A DNA stretch of 64,000 nt from Manduca sexta (Eukaryota; Arthropoda; Insecta; Lepidoptera; Sphingidae): contig NC_051132.1 of assembly GCF_014839805.1 (NCBI RefSeq), positions 4,402,001 through 4,466,000 of the forward strand, given 5' to 3'. Below are positions 12,881-24,670 of this stretch, piece by piece; position 1 is the stretch's first letter; each line of letters opens with the position of its first letter. Both the position numbers and the translations under genes were made by a program. The notes beneath the pieces are model-generated. The model made no database searches, had not been told where the DNA came from, and saw only the letters and a program-made list of their open reading frames with translations.

Positions 12881-13640
12881 TCCGCATTTTTACGAAATAG
12901 TGACGCTCTTCATTTTATCGATATTTGTTTTAAAATTTATTTTCATGATGTTATTTATAAAGACTTTAATTGAGATTTGTATCATTGGATATATTGGTAA
13001 TGTTCGAATAAAATAAATTTGTAATGTTATGTGCTGACGTTTATGGGAATATGTACTTTAAATGTCAACTTCCTTGACCGTGTTTTGTCATAAAATTATA
13101 ATAATAACGCCTCAATTTCAGATATAGATCTTTTATATTAATAACGTTATAACGAAAAATAACGTCTTAATATTTTAAAGTCTCATTAAATTTCTTAGTC
13201 ATACAGCCCTCTAGTATATTTTAAATCCGTTGATCATTGATTGAGCAATTAAGCTAACAAACTTGTTTTGTGTGAATTATCATAGATTTTCTCACGACAT
13301 GGAAATAGCACAGATTTATCGATATACCGTCGACACCTCCTAGCAAACCCTTTAACACAAGCCCACTTATTCATAACTAATTTTGCGACAAAAAATCCTA
13401 CAGCCATAGGCGGCGTGCTATGGGCTGAAACACTTTAATCCCTTATTTTTTCCGTAGACTGTGACAGGCCGCTTGACCACATTGTGGGCATTCGAGATTT
13501 GACGAATGGACGCCACGTATGAGCCGGTATGGGTGGGAAAAAGTATTACATTATTTTAGTCAAAATATTTTTGTGAGGATATTTTATGCAGAAATTCCGT
13601 AAAGCAAAACAAAGCATTAAACAATGTTAAAACACTTTTA
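12881..13640. other. Unique AT-rich DNA after the duplication breakpoint; no gene
   Basis: Sequence changes from copy-2-like to unrelated at 12881. No open frame or repeat recognised. A GC-richer patch at about 13400-13540 has no identifiable content. Confidence 0.5.
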
Positions 13641-14152
13641 TCCCGGAAAATCCTATAACGGGAATTTTGAGAAGGTTATAGGCTACTTTGTATCCCGGAA
13701 AAATATACAACGGGAATTTTGAGAAGGTTATAGGCTACTTTGTATCCCGGAAAAATATACAACGGGAATTTTGAGAAGGTTATAGGCTACTTTGTATCCC
13801 GGAAAAATATACAACGGGAATTTTGAGAAGGTTATAGGCTACTTTGTATCCCGGAAAAATATACAACGGGAATTTTGAGAAGGTTATAGGCTACTTTGTA
13901 TCCCGGAAAAATATACAACGGGAATTTTGAAAGTTATAGGCTACTTTGTATCCCGGAAAAATATACAACGGGAATTTTGAGAAGGTTATAGGCTACTTTG
14001 TATCCCGGAAAAATATACAACAGGAATTTTGAGAATGTTATAGGCTACTTTGTATCCCGGAAAAATATACAACGGGAATTTTGAGAAGGTTATAGGCTAC
14101 TTTGTATCCCGGAAAACTCTTTGACGCTAGCGAAGCCGCGAGCAAAAGCTAG
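13641..14152 (+). repeat. 52-bp minisatellite ending in a Helitron-like 3' terminus
   Basis: Units start with TCCCGGAAAAATATACAACG at 13641, 13693, 13745, 13797, 13849, 13901, 13951, 14003 and 14055, with a partial tenth at 14107. Period is 52 bp except one 50-bp unit missing two bases. Each unit contains TCCCG and CGGGA as an inverted pair and TTATAGGCTACTTTGTA. The array runs into GCGAAGCCGCGAGCAAAAGC and ends CTAG followed by host T, the 3' terminus typical of lepidopteran Helitron-like elements. No matching 5' TC terminus was found upstream, so the element is truncated or of another subfamily. Confidence 0.9.
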
Positions 14153-16336
14153 TTTAATAAAAAAGACATAGTTGAATATAAAGCTGTATTATATTACCCC
14201 ATACTTTCGCATCCGTACACAATCACCTCAGGCGGGCCCGTGTCGATTTGCGAATTATGAACATCTCTCGTTGTCGCGCATTGTCCTTCCGCCAGCTTTG
14301 CTGTCCGTCGCGCAGAACAACTTTATACAGGGTGATATAAAGTGGCAATCTAAGGATTTTTATTTATTTATTTAACAAACCTTATTAAAATTAAGTGAAG
14401 GATAATATCGAACACATTGTGCTTCTTTAGGTGATACAAAGATAAAATAATGTAGATGCACGTAACTAGGAAAAATAGTGTATATGTGGTTAACATAAAG
14501 TATATAAAACAAATCCCATAGAGACAAAATATTAATTCTTTATTTACGGTCTAATGTCGCGTACTAAAAATAATGAATTATTAACGTATGTATAAAATAC
14601 TATCAGAACGTAATAATTTAACCATCTAAACGAACAGACCTTTCTTGTATTTGACAGACGATTTGGCTGTAAAATTATACCATTGAGCTAGTAAGCATCA
14701 CTAAATAATATTTGTCTCACCGTATGCTTTCCGATTGGGTGATGTGGTCAAACAGCGACAAAGCCCTGATTGTCAATAATTTAGAAAAACAATGCCATAT
14801 TATAGAGATTGCTCTTCAAATACCCACGTTGCTTAGACGCCTATCTTTAAAGACCTACACATTTTATCTAGCATTTTGAATATAATAATATAATCTGTAA
14901 GCCCAACTTTATGATTAGTCAAAGTTTAGTCCAGTTGGAAATTCCAAACAGTTAAATATTACTTATAAAGTAATATTTTGTATTACGCACACACACTTTA
15001 GGGTAATTAACATGTTTATTTTACTTGTAATTATGATTAATATACAATATAATAACATGTTCGAACCATATAGTAATGTTATTAAATTAGTATAATATTC
15101 TGTAATTTATGTCTGTTTCATTGGATTAGTAATATCTGCCTTTTAAACTCATAAGTTTACAAATTACGTAAATTGTATTTTCATTATTGTACACGAAATA
15201 TTGTAACAATTGAGGATGGATTTTTAAAAAAATAAAGCCTTCGTTTGATATACATATGTACCAAAAATTCACTAATTACTTTATTTTAGAAAACTATAAG
15301 AATAGAACATGTGCGCAATACAAATCATATATTTAAAAAAAAACAATAAAACATAATAGAAATAAATTAATACCATTCATTAATTTATATTTTTTTTGCA
15401 CTTTGAACTCTCAATGACATCCAACCACGCTTAGTCAATGAGTTTCTCAGACGATTAGTAATAAAAATGGAAATATTGTTTATTTCTATTCTTTTTTGTA
15501 AATTACATTAGGTGTTAATAGATGAGGTTAGGTCATCGGTTTTTACTCCTCGACCTACAAAACTATTAATTGACGCAAACAGATGACATACAAAACAATT
15601 TATAGCAACGGTTATACGCAAACAGAGAGAATTGTAAGTATTTTAGTAGAGTCATACTATTAGTGTTAAAAATAGCAATCCGTCGGCATGGCCCTGAGAC
15701 GAGTCTTAAAGAAAACCTATGTGGGTTCATGTTGCATTTTCACCGTATTATCGCTGGCTATACTTCATTACGCGAAAAACGTCACAATATTGAGAAAATT
15801 ATTTAAATTAACCGCCAAAAGTTTTCAGTTCTTTTCTAGCATAAACTTATTCATACTATATTTTATGCCGTAAACTAAATACCCTGTATATATCTATCGG
15901 TCATTCATACAAGAACATATTTTTTTCCACCTTGTCTTCACAATCGGACAACGCCGCTCATTCACACAATATTAACTTACGACAAAAGGATTACAATCGA
16001 CAATGGACACAAATGTGTGGTAGCAAATCGTTTTAATATTAATGATACTTCGTACTGTTGTACATAAAATACGTCAAAACTTATTAATACCATGAGAAAT
16101 TGCCTTTTCGTTTTATATGTTTTTATCGTGTTCATGAGTCGCTCATAAACTATTTTATTGCTATATCAAGAATGATATGTCAAAAAAACCCGTTTAGGTT
16201 ATAAATTATAAAAATTATTGTTCTCTAACTGTTCTATCACATATTATAAAGTCATTTGTAGATTTTAAATAAATAATGTCATAATGTGACCAGGATAACT
16301 AAGTCAGATTTCAATACCTAGTTAAATGATATGTCG
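14153..16336. other. AT-rich unique DNA; no gene
   Basis: Only short, AT-driven open frames, none resembling a known protein. No repeat recognised. Confidence 0.45.
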
Positions 16337-16403
16337 AATCATGATCTAATTTGTATTTATTAAATATTTATTTTATTTAAAAAATACAAATTAGATCATG
16401 ATT
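16337..16403. repeat. Perfect 22-bp inverted repeat with 23-bp loop
   Basis: AATCATGATCTAATTTGTAT plus two more bases (16337-16358) is repeated perfectly in reverse complement at 16382-16403. The loop is nearly pure A/T. Partial direct continuation (TTTGATCTAATTTGAATT) follows. No coding context. Confidence 0.85.
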
Positions 16404-18651
16404 TGATCTAATTTGAATTGTTTATATTGATAGAATAAAGTAAGGCGTCAATATTATCGTGAAAAAATGAAACGATTTAAGTCAAAATTAATGTTGATCT
16501 ATCTTTCGGTGGTAAAAAATCACGAGCAATTATTACACAATTATAAACAGCGCGGCGGTGAAAATTCTTCAATAATTAAAGAAGTAATGAAGTTCCTTAA
16601 CATTATGTTTTCATCATAAATTAAGGTTTTGTGTTTAAAAAATGTTCGTATCAAAACATTTTGCTCCAAAACTTTTCTGTTTCAAAAATACTTCATGTAG
16701 CCTTATTAAAAACTATCGTATATTCAATAGTTTTCGACTTCAGCAGCGCTCTACTCATACCCTTAAATAATATTGTTCTTAAACCTCTAAATTATTTTGA
16801 GGAACTCTTATCCAAAACTATGAAATTGTATTTTGTTTTTGTTTTATTCCTACCTCATAATAAGTTTAATTTATTGTAAATTATGTTTGTCATTTTGCCA
16901 TACAAAAAAAACACCCAAACTAGGGCCAATAAATGTATATTTATAAATATGACGTTCTCAAGATCTCCCTCTTAAGTTGTAGATCGTATATCAGTCAAAA
17001 AAATATCTTTTTAATTGTCGCAACAAACTCGACCGGAAAATGTGCGGACGCAAATCAATTTGAATTTTTAAACGTTAAAAAAATCACCATAAATCTCGTG
17101 GCTCGCATGCATAAGTACTGATATTATAATATCGTTCGTGCGTCTGTAATATAAATGTTTATATAACATCTCATTATAATTACGTAACGTCTCTTTTTGT
17201 ATTTCAATGTATTCTTTTTTTATTATTATTACATTTAAATTTCATTAATGAATATCCGAACGCAGCCATGATTCTTGTGGCATTGTAGTTATTAATCAAT
17301 GGTGCTTACTTACCATCAAGTAAATTTTATTTGATGACTGCTATTTTTGGGTTTTAAATTAATATATTAAAAGCAATTAAATTTATATAATGTTATACAA
17401 GTATCATTTTCAGTGTTTTGCTATGTTGAGTGACATTAAAAGCCAAAGAAATCAAGTCAAATCCTAACCTAACCTAACCTAGGTCTATGCACAAAACATT
17501 ATTTGTTTTAACAGAAGTATAAAGGTAATATTATTAATTGTTAAACCCTGTACATTAAACGAGAAAATGCTTTTTTCTTACATGTTAATAAATTAATTTC
17601 GCCCACATCCGCCTTCCCAAACATCTCTCAAACATCCCTATTACATATTAATCTGGCAGCATCGTATCCTGAACGTTGCGCATTTACAATTCTATATCAA
17701 GCGGACTCTATTTAAAAACCATGTTTATTAATGAACAAAATACGGTTGTCAACACGGAGGCATATAGGAAAAGGAATTTTATATCGACGTTGCTTACCAT
17801 CAAGGCTAATTTATTGTTTTAGGAAATAAAGTGGTTTCAAACTATTCGTCGTTTCATTTTAATAATAATAAGGTGTATATCAGCGTGCAACGAAAAGTTT
17901 TAAATATCGTGTAATATAATAATTTATTAGCGTGTTGTCAGATTATGACGCACAACCATTGCAAAAGGAATTCGCAGAGATTTTTATAATAACAAAACCC
18001 ATAAAAATGTGTTTTTATATTAGGCGATTTTGAAATAGACATGTTTTAAATATTCTTCTTATTTAAAATTTGAACTTTCTTTTGCTGTACAAATAAGATG
18101 CCCTAAAGTAAGCTCAATCATTTTCCAAAGAGTTCGTTCACACCAGTGAACTGAATAAATGTAAACAGTAAACACATTAAGCATTATTTCGCAAACTTCA
18201 TCGTAGGGATTTATTTAGATTTATTAGTGGCCTTATTTTGGTATATATTATTTTTATACGCTTATGCGCTCTGTTTGTCGAAATTTATTCTCATACAGCA
18301 GCCAGAAGGCTGAATATAGAGTCACTTATTTAATAAACGGCCCTGCTTTCATTTTATCTGAAAAATTATATAAACGAATAATTAGATTTACTTAGAATAG
18401 TTGTTGGTACTTACTAAAAGCCGCAGACGTGAATTTAATACTGGTCTTTGCTGCTCTTTGAACTAAGTAAAAACAAATGGCCTGTAGATGTTATAGTAAT
18501 CATCTTACAATGAAAAATACATACTAGACAAGCGCCGAATTAAAACCTTTTTGAAGTTAATTAGGCGTGTGTAACCACTGTATTCAAATTACAGTTTAGT
18601 TTTCGTAGGTTTGATTTTTCAATTGTTTGTCATCTTTTATCGTATATATAA
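16404..18651. other. AT-rich unique DNA with a short (CCTAA)n run; no gene
   Basis: CCTAACCTAACCTAACCTAG at 17463-17482 is three perfect and one imperfect unit of the insect telomere repeat (TTAGG)n, on the opposite strand. Too short to call a telomere insertion. Nothing else recognised. Confidence 0.5.
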
Positions 18652-19654
18652 CTAGCTTTTGCTCGCGGCTCCGCCCGCGTTATAAAGTTTTCAGGCTAAA
18701 GTTTTCCGTTATCAAAATAGTAGTTTCCCGGGCCTTTGTTCTTCCCAGGGTCTCAAACTGTCTCCATACCAAATTTCATCTTAATACGTTAGGTAGTTTT
18801 GAGTTTAACACGTTAAGGCAGACAGATGCAGCGGGGCTTTGTTATATTATTTAGAACTCTTTAAGTGAAACAATCCCGTCATACATCATTGTTGCATAAA
18901 TTTAACCGTTTACGCAGCGCAGGCAACGCAAGCTCTCAAAACTCATAATTTTCCCCGTTTTTGCAACATGTTTCATTACTGCTCCGCTCCTATTGGTTAT
19001 AGCATGATGATATATAGCCTAAAGCACTCCAGGAACAAAGGGCTATCCAACACAAAAAGATTTTTCAGTTCAAACCGGTAGTTCCTGAGATTAGCCATTA
19101 CTGCTCTGCTCCTATTGGTCATAGCGTGATGATATATAACTTTGAGCACTCCACAAACAAAGAACTATTCAACACAAAAATATTTTTCAGTTCGAATCGG
19201 TAGTTCCTGAGATTAGCCATTACTGCTCCGCTCCTATTGAATATAGCGTGATGATATATAGCCTATAGCTCTCCACGAACAAAGGGCTATCCAACGCAAA
19301 AACCAATTTTTCAGTTTAGACCGGTAGTTCCTGAGATTAGCCATTACTGCCCCGCTCGTATTGGGTTTAGCGTGATGATATATAGCCTATAGCACTCCAC
19401 GAACAAAGGGCTATCTAACGCAAAAGAATTTTTCAGTTTGGACCGGTAGTTCCTGAGATTAGCCATTACTGCCCCGCTCCTATTGGGTATAGCGTGATGA
19501 TATATAGCCTATAGCACTCCACGAACAAAGGGCTATCCAACGCAAAAGAATTTTTTCAGTTTGGACCGGTAGTTCCTGAGATTAGCGCGTTCAAACAAAC
19601 AAACAAACAAACAAACAAACAAACAAACTCTTCAGCTTTATATAATAGTATAGA
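18652..19654 (-). mobile_element. Complete non-autonomous Helitron-like element
   Basis: On the minus strand it begins TCTATACTATTATATAAAGC directly after a host A (19655) and ends GAGCAAAAGCTAG directly before a host T (18651). This is the A|TC...CTAG|T arrangement of Helitrons. A GC-rich hairpin (GCGGGCGGAGCCGC) lies just before the 3' end. Near the 5' end is a (TTTG)n microsatellite (19592-19627). The middle is an array of about five 122-bp units starting at 18974, 19096, 19218, 19342 and 19464, each with GGTAGTTCCTGAGATTAG and GCGTGATGATATATA. No Rep/helicase coding sequence, so it moves only in trans. Confidence 0.85.
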
Positions 19655-20294
19655 TTTTCGACACTGACGCGTTTTTTATAGAAATTAATAAGTCGAAATG
19701 ACGATACTTTGATATATTTTATTGAAATATACCCTTAACTTCTTATGTGGGACAAAATATCATTCGCATATTGTCAATCACAACGGCTATTGATTTGAAA
19801 ATACTGGACCCGTCGATGTTTATCACGAGTTCAATGCACTTAACCTAGTTTCGTGAATGTAAATGTTTTTTTGATACGATATTTAGTGCGGCATCTAAAC
19901 AAGTTTGGTGTGTTATCTTGACATGACCGTTAGGATGCTTCAAATCGCCAAATCATCATATTCATAAGCTCGATAAGCGAGTATCCTAGTAGTTCCTGTA
20001 AAATATCGATAGTTGTAAGACGATTTGACTTGAGCGATTATCGAAATAAAACTCGTTTCCGGATTATATCGCGTTTTTTTTTCTCGACGATTCGAAGACT
20101 TTACTGCCTTCATGGTCACGGGGCGGACTGAGGGTAGATCAGTAAAGATAAGAAATCATTAAACGACATATTTTTCTAGAAAAATTTACTACGTTCATAA
20201 CTCGCAAAAAAATCTAGATTCTAAATATGTCTATAACACAATATCACAAAAAAGTCACTTAGCCGTCTATACTTTTCTATTACTAGTCCTAGGT
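19655..20294. other. Unique DNA; no gene
   Basis: No open frame or repeat recognised in this interval. Confidence 0.4.
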
Positions 20295-20497
20295 ACCACC
20301 ACCATGTCTATGTCTGGCACCAAGCAGCAGGGGAATGCACTGTTGTGATCCGGTTAGAAGAACATTGTAGCTAGTGTACCTACTTAATGTTACGACTAAC
20401 ATCTAGTATCTTAGAGTGACGAGCGCAATGTAGTCTGGTTACTGATTATAAGTGTTAGTGTCACTAATCATCAGGCGGGCAGCTCACTCGTCTCGTC
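20295..20497 (+). mobile_element. Degraded lepidopteran interspersed repeat (AGCAGCAGGGG...GTTGTGATCCGG)
   Basis: Contains CAAGCAGCAGGGGAATGCAC, CTGTTGTGATCCGGTTAGAA and an end resembling CATCAGG..GCAGC.CACTCGTCT. This motif order matches a non-coding repeat common in lepidopteran genomes as I remember it. Diverged; no target-site duplication found. It lies next to the minus-strand SINE at 20518-20925. Confidence 0.6.
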
Positions 20498-20517
20498 ATT
20501 AATTTAAATATATGAAT

Positions 20518-20925
20518 CCCTTCTAGCCGAATTTTGGCCACGGCGGCCAATCTCAACGGAGAACCGCTGGAGATATTTATGACACAAGTGTATGCTACAG
20601 GCATACACTTGTGTCATAACACGTCATAAGACACGCTAGAGGCATCTGAACTCTCTGTGCCTACACTCTCATATTTCATTGTGACAGCAATCCTCCATGG
20701 CCGGAGAAAGATTAGACGCAGGAGCAACGGCTTTACATACTTTCCGAGGCATGAGGGTATCACACCGCCAATTTTCTGACTCTGAACTGCAACTAAATAA
20801 TTTTAAGATGGAAAAACCCATTCATAATTAATTTTGGCTCGACCCGGGATGTGAACCTAGAACGTAATAGTCGTACTCATACCGCATGCGTATCACATTT
20901 ACGGAGCCGAGACAGTTCAGGCAAG
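20518..20925 (-). mobile_element. Degraded tRNA-headed SINE (different family from 10775)
   Basis: On the minus strand a tRNA-like head has a B-box-like GGTTCACATCC (20857-20847) followed by CGGGTCGAGCC. The body includes GCCTCGGAAAGTATGTAAAG, GCTCCTGCGTCTAATCTTTC and ends with TTGAGATTGGCCGCCGTGGC. I recognise this body as a widespread lepidopteran repeat. A 19-bp perfect hairpin (20577-20619) has formed inside it. Confidence 0.7.
20577..20619. repeat. Perfect 19-bp inverted duplication, 5-bp loop, inside a SINE
   Basis: Arms 20577-20595 and 20601-20619 are exact reverse complements around TACAG. One arm corresponds to normal SINE body sequence (GCATACACTTGTGTCATAA on the minus strand) and the other appears to be its inverted copy. 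Confidence 0.9.
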
Positions 20926-21320
20926 TATATAAAAATACAGTTAATTCACTGTATGGTAACATTTCTGTGGCAGAGGCTTGAGCGTGTCGTTTCTCTACAT
21001 AAACCCTATGGTTGTTCATAATACTTTGAATAAGCAAATATTGCAAAGCAATGCACTAGGCTTGCCAATCTGATAGATTAATGTCCCTTTCAATGAACAT
21101 TCTTCAGTAATTAACTTGTTAACTATTTATCTCTTTGGCTCAAGAAAACAAACTATAACTGTCAGTAGTTAAAACACCAATTAATAGCGTTTATTAGTTA
21201 GGAAGTAATCATCGCGTCATTAGTCTGACATCGTTTATAGTCTATGGATTAAAGGCTCTCGTGACTGATCTCCAAAGGGGCTGGAGTTAGGTAGGGGCCA
21301 TTAATAATAAATAAAAATAA

Positions 21321-21505
21321 TATCAGCCTTGTATTATATACTGTCCCACTGCTGGGCACGACCCTCCTCTACTACTGAGGAGGGATTAGGCCTTAGTCCG
21401 CCACGCTGGCCTAGTGTGGATTGGTAGACTTCACACACCCTCAAAATTCCTAGAGAACTTCTCAGGTACGCAGGTTTCCTGACTATGTTTTCATTCACCG
21501 TTAAG
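21321..21505 (+). mobile_element. 'CCACTGCTGGGCAC' family repeat
   Basis: Better preserved member of the family at 9588-9760: CCCACTGCTGGGCACGACC, CCTCTACTACTGAGGAGGGA, TTAGGCCTTAGTCC, GTAGACTTCACACACCCTC, AGAGAACTTCTCAGGTACGC, GGTTTCCTGACTATGTTTTC and ATTCACCGTTAA in that order. Non-coding, typical of Lepidoptera. Confidence 0.75.
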
Positions 21506-22935
21506 GGCCGTTAGTAAAAACTAAGTCGATTTATTTGTGCAATGTAAGTGAAATAGTGTATTGTACCCACATCCAAGTGAGAAACGAAATAAGGGTAAGA
21601 AAAGTTACGAGGAAAAATTTCAAACATAACACCCAGATAAATACACTGGAAAACTTCCAACAAGCAGTCCAAAATAAAGAGTAACGACACAACTTGATTT
21701 CAACAATATGTTTTTCAACGCTGTCGTAAAATAACTAAGGTAATATATTCTACTCTTTCATGGGAACTGCAGTTGGCGTGCTAACTAATGCGTTTGATGG
21801 CTCCGTTATGATGCCAAAGTGTTGTTATATAAACTCAATGCATTTTAATGTTTGAGGTTTTATTTTCCTATAATATGGAAAATTTTCATACCTATAAGCT
21901 GGAGCGGTTGGTATCCTATGAGCATTAATATTTAAAAACGCTGCGAGTATTTGATCGGTAATTGGTTTCGCCTACAACTTCGCTAATAATACAAAACTCA
22001 TAAACAATAGAAACACTAAAATCAGGATAATTTAAAGATTCTGATAAAACGTCAACAGCTCTACCATATCTGATGGTGTATGGTAGGGCTGTTAGAAATT
22101 CATCAGAATCTGTGAAGTAATTAATGTTTATAATCTCCAAGTATAATGGTCAATTGATGCATTTAAATTTGTTCATTTAACTTTGACTTTTTTAAATTAT
22201 TAAAATTGGATTATGTTTAAACTACGTTAAATATTTATATTTAAATGAAACATTCTCATTTACCATTTTAGCCTCCTTTATGTGTTTTCAATTCTCCTAA
22301 GGATATTTTATTACCAATAACAAATGGCAGATTTTGATCATCATATTAATTATACAACTGTTTTATATACATATATCCTACAGACGGCTTGTTACAATTT
22401 TAATATTATTTAACTGATTACAGTTACCACTCTGACGTATGAAGAATCAATTCACATATAGATTTCAAATTTATATAGAACTACGGCAATTGAATATGTC
22501 CTTATAGTTTAAAATGTGACAATACGATAAGAAAACAACACCAATTCGATTAAATCTCGCTAACTAAACACGCCCATGGCTTTGAACTCAAATACGCGCA
22601 TTGGAAAGTGCCTCTCGACTTTTCCTTTTCTCGTAAGAGCGTGATATGCACATTAGAGTTTAGAAACCGTGCCATAAATGTTTACGAAAATATATGATAT
22701 TTTAATACTCGGACTAAAGAAACCATATATGAGTCCTACTGACGCAAATAAATAAATTATAGGAAAGGAAATCAACCATACAACTCTAAGCTATAATAAA
22801 GGTGACTTTATAAAAATGTATCTGATTTAGGCCATGTTTAAGCTTGCTCTTTATTACGAAAATGACGTTTACAAAGATAGGTACGATTTGTACCTCTAAA
22901 TACACAATATTGAGATGGTGGTCATTTAAAATAAT

Positions 22936-23052
22936 ATCATCATCATCATCTCAGCCACAGTAACTCCACTGCTGAACATAGGCCTCCCCCAAGGATCTCC
23001 ACGTCGACCTGTTGGAAGCGGCCTGCATCCAGCGACTTCCTGCGACCTTAGC
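22936..23052 (-). mobile_element. LINE 3' end (C-terminal codons plus (GAT)n tail)
   Basis: On the minus strand an in-frame stretch from about 23046 to the stop at 22953-22951 reads VAGSRWMQAASNRSTW followed by LGEAYVQQW and CG-stop. This is the C-terminal end of the RTE-like reverse-transcriptase ORF whose tails are very common in lepidopteran genomes; clade assigned from memory. After the stop comes a (GAT)n microsatellite (22950-22936). Only the last ~32 codons remain (5' truncation is normal for LINEs). It ends at a palindrome on its 5' side. Confidence 0.85.
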
Positions 23053-23066
23053 CAGGAAGTCGCTGG
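23029..23066. repeat. Perfect 14-bp inverted duplication at the LINE fragment edge
   Basis: CCAGCGACTTCCTG (23029-23042) and CAGGAAGTCGCTGG (23053-23066) around a 10-bp loop. The first arm and loop are ordinary LINE sequence. The LINE match appears to stop after GCCAGG, where the expected sequence is replaced by the reverse complement of the first arm. Confidence 0.9.
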
Positions 23067-23100
23067 TTGGTATATTATTACTTAAAATAATATACCAACC
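23065..23100. repeat. Perfect 15-bp inverted duplication directly adjoining the previous one
   Basis: GGTTGGTATATTATT (23065-23079) and AATAATATACCAACC (23086-23100), loop ACTTAA. Its first two bases overlap the end of the hairpin at 23029-23066. Confidence 0.9.
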
Positions 23101-24565
23101 TGCTATTATACTATATCTTTCCTGGACACTGATCTTCTCTACTAATGAGAAGGGTTTTCATTTTAATATAAATTACTCATTAAAGAACAAAGTTATTACC
23201 ATTGTTATATACGCTAATAATCACTTATTCAATCCGATCTGTACAGATGTGACAATGTATTCAACCCGAACGGACCAAACAATCAAGTATACAGTCAATA
23301 ACCGATGGAATTATTCTGCTGCGTCAAAGCTTGGAAACTGTGTCGTTGAGATCTCTCCGCAATCATTTGTATAGTTTTAATACTATTACTTTAGCTGGCT
23401 TTTCTCCTATATTTACATACATATTTACTTGCGATTATTTTAATTTTTTTTTTATTTAACTAGCTATACTAATTTTAAGAGTTGATAGGGACCAAATATT
23501 CATATAACCTCACTCCGGTCTGTATTGTTGTCAATCTACAACTTTACATTTCCTTCGTGACGTGATTGGGTACGTCGCTGCTTTAATGTCAAGGTCATTT
23601 TAAGTCATGATTAGAGTATCAACCACAAGTATATGAAATGAATTTTATTTTCAATATGATTAATTGATTGAATATAAACTGCAAAAAAACAGACGTCTTT
23701 AAAATTTTCTGGGTATTCCGAGTATCGTCCATAATGCATTGTGTAGCTGGTGGATGCGGTTACAGTACATTACAGTATAGTAATGTGCTGAAAGTACTAG
23801 CGCCTATGCGTCGATGTATGATGCATGAATTACCGTTACCTTCTATCGTTTATGAACATCTGCAAACTGTTTTATTTAAATTATATTACCTATTGTGTAG
23901 ACGTCTCTTTTAGCATTAAGGTAACCTGATAATCCCGTGGTGAAGTTTGCTGACAAGAAGACTATGCTCAGGCGGTACGTTAATTGTTATTGATATCCTA
24001 AATCGAAAATTTGAGCTAGATCCAGTTAATTTGTACGCTGTTAAATACTTGTGTACCAGCTTGGTATCGTAATTATGATATTTGGAAATTTATATATTTA
24101 CGTACTTTCAACCCGATTTATATAATTAAAAGGTGAATTGGACAAAGGTTGAATAGATTCAATTATTATCGATTGTAACAACTTATTATTTTTTGTAAAC
24201 AGTCTAGGAAAATCCGGAGCTACTAGATACATATTAAAAATATGTTTCACACATTCACACAACGTTTGTAATGAACAAAAAAATCTAGTCTAAATTTTTG
24301 TTATATTTGTCATCAAAAATATATTGAATAATTAAATATTTCTATTCTATAATAAAAAGTTTTAATATGCCACCGCAGTTTCATTCTTCGCTATAATAAA
24401 ACATCGTAAGATCTATATTACATATTATATCAGTGGCGAAGTGTGAAATTTTTTAAAAGGTAACCCGAGGCAAAAAAAATTGGCCATATATAACATATCG
24501 CGGCCAATTGAACAAAAAATAAAAACTAAGACAAACGTTAATAAACTTAAAATTCTATTTTCTTT

Positions 24566-24598
24566 GATTCCTACCGTATTCCCCATACGGTAGGAATC
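24566..24598. repeat. Perfect 14-bp inverted duplication, 5-bp loop
   Basis: GATTCCTACCGTAT (24566-24579) and ATACGGTAGGAATC (24585-24598) around TCCCC. No adjacent terminator context is expected in this nuclear intergenic DNA. Confidence 0.9.
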
Positions 24599-24670
24599 GG
24601 ATTGTATGGACGCTCTGCCACTGTATTATATCCATATTATCTTGTATTTCAAGGTATTAGATGGTGTTTC

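Noticed and set aside
13641..14106. Regular repeats that could be mistaken for a CRISPR array
   Set aside because: Units are directly adjacent with no unique spacers, and the DNA is eukaryotic; it is a minisatellite.
17463..17482. Telomere repeat array (CCTAA)n
   Set aside because: Only three perfect units and one imperfect; such short runs are common in insect non-coding DNA.
23012..23374. 120-codon plus-strand open frame
   Set aside because: It starts in antisense LINE sequence and crosses two foldbacks; not a plausible gene.
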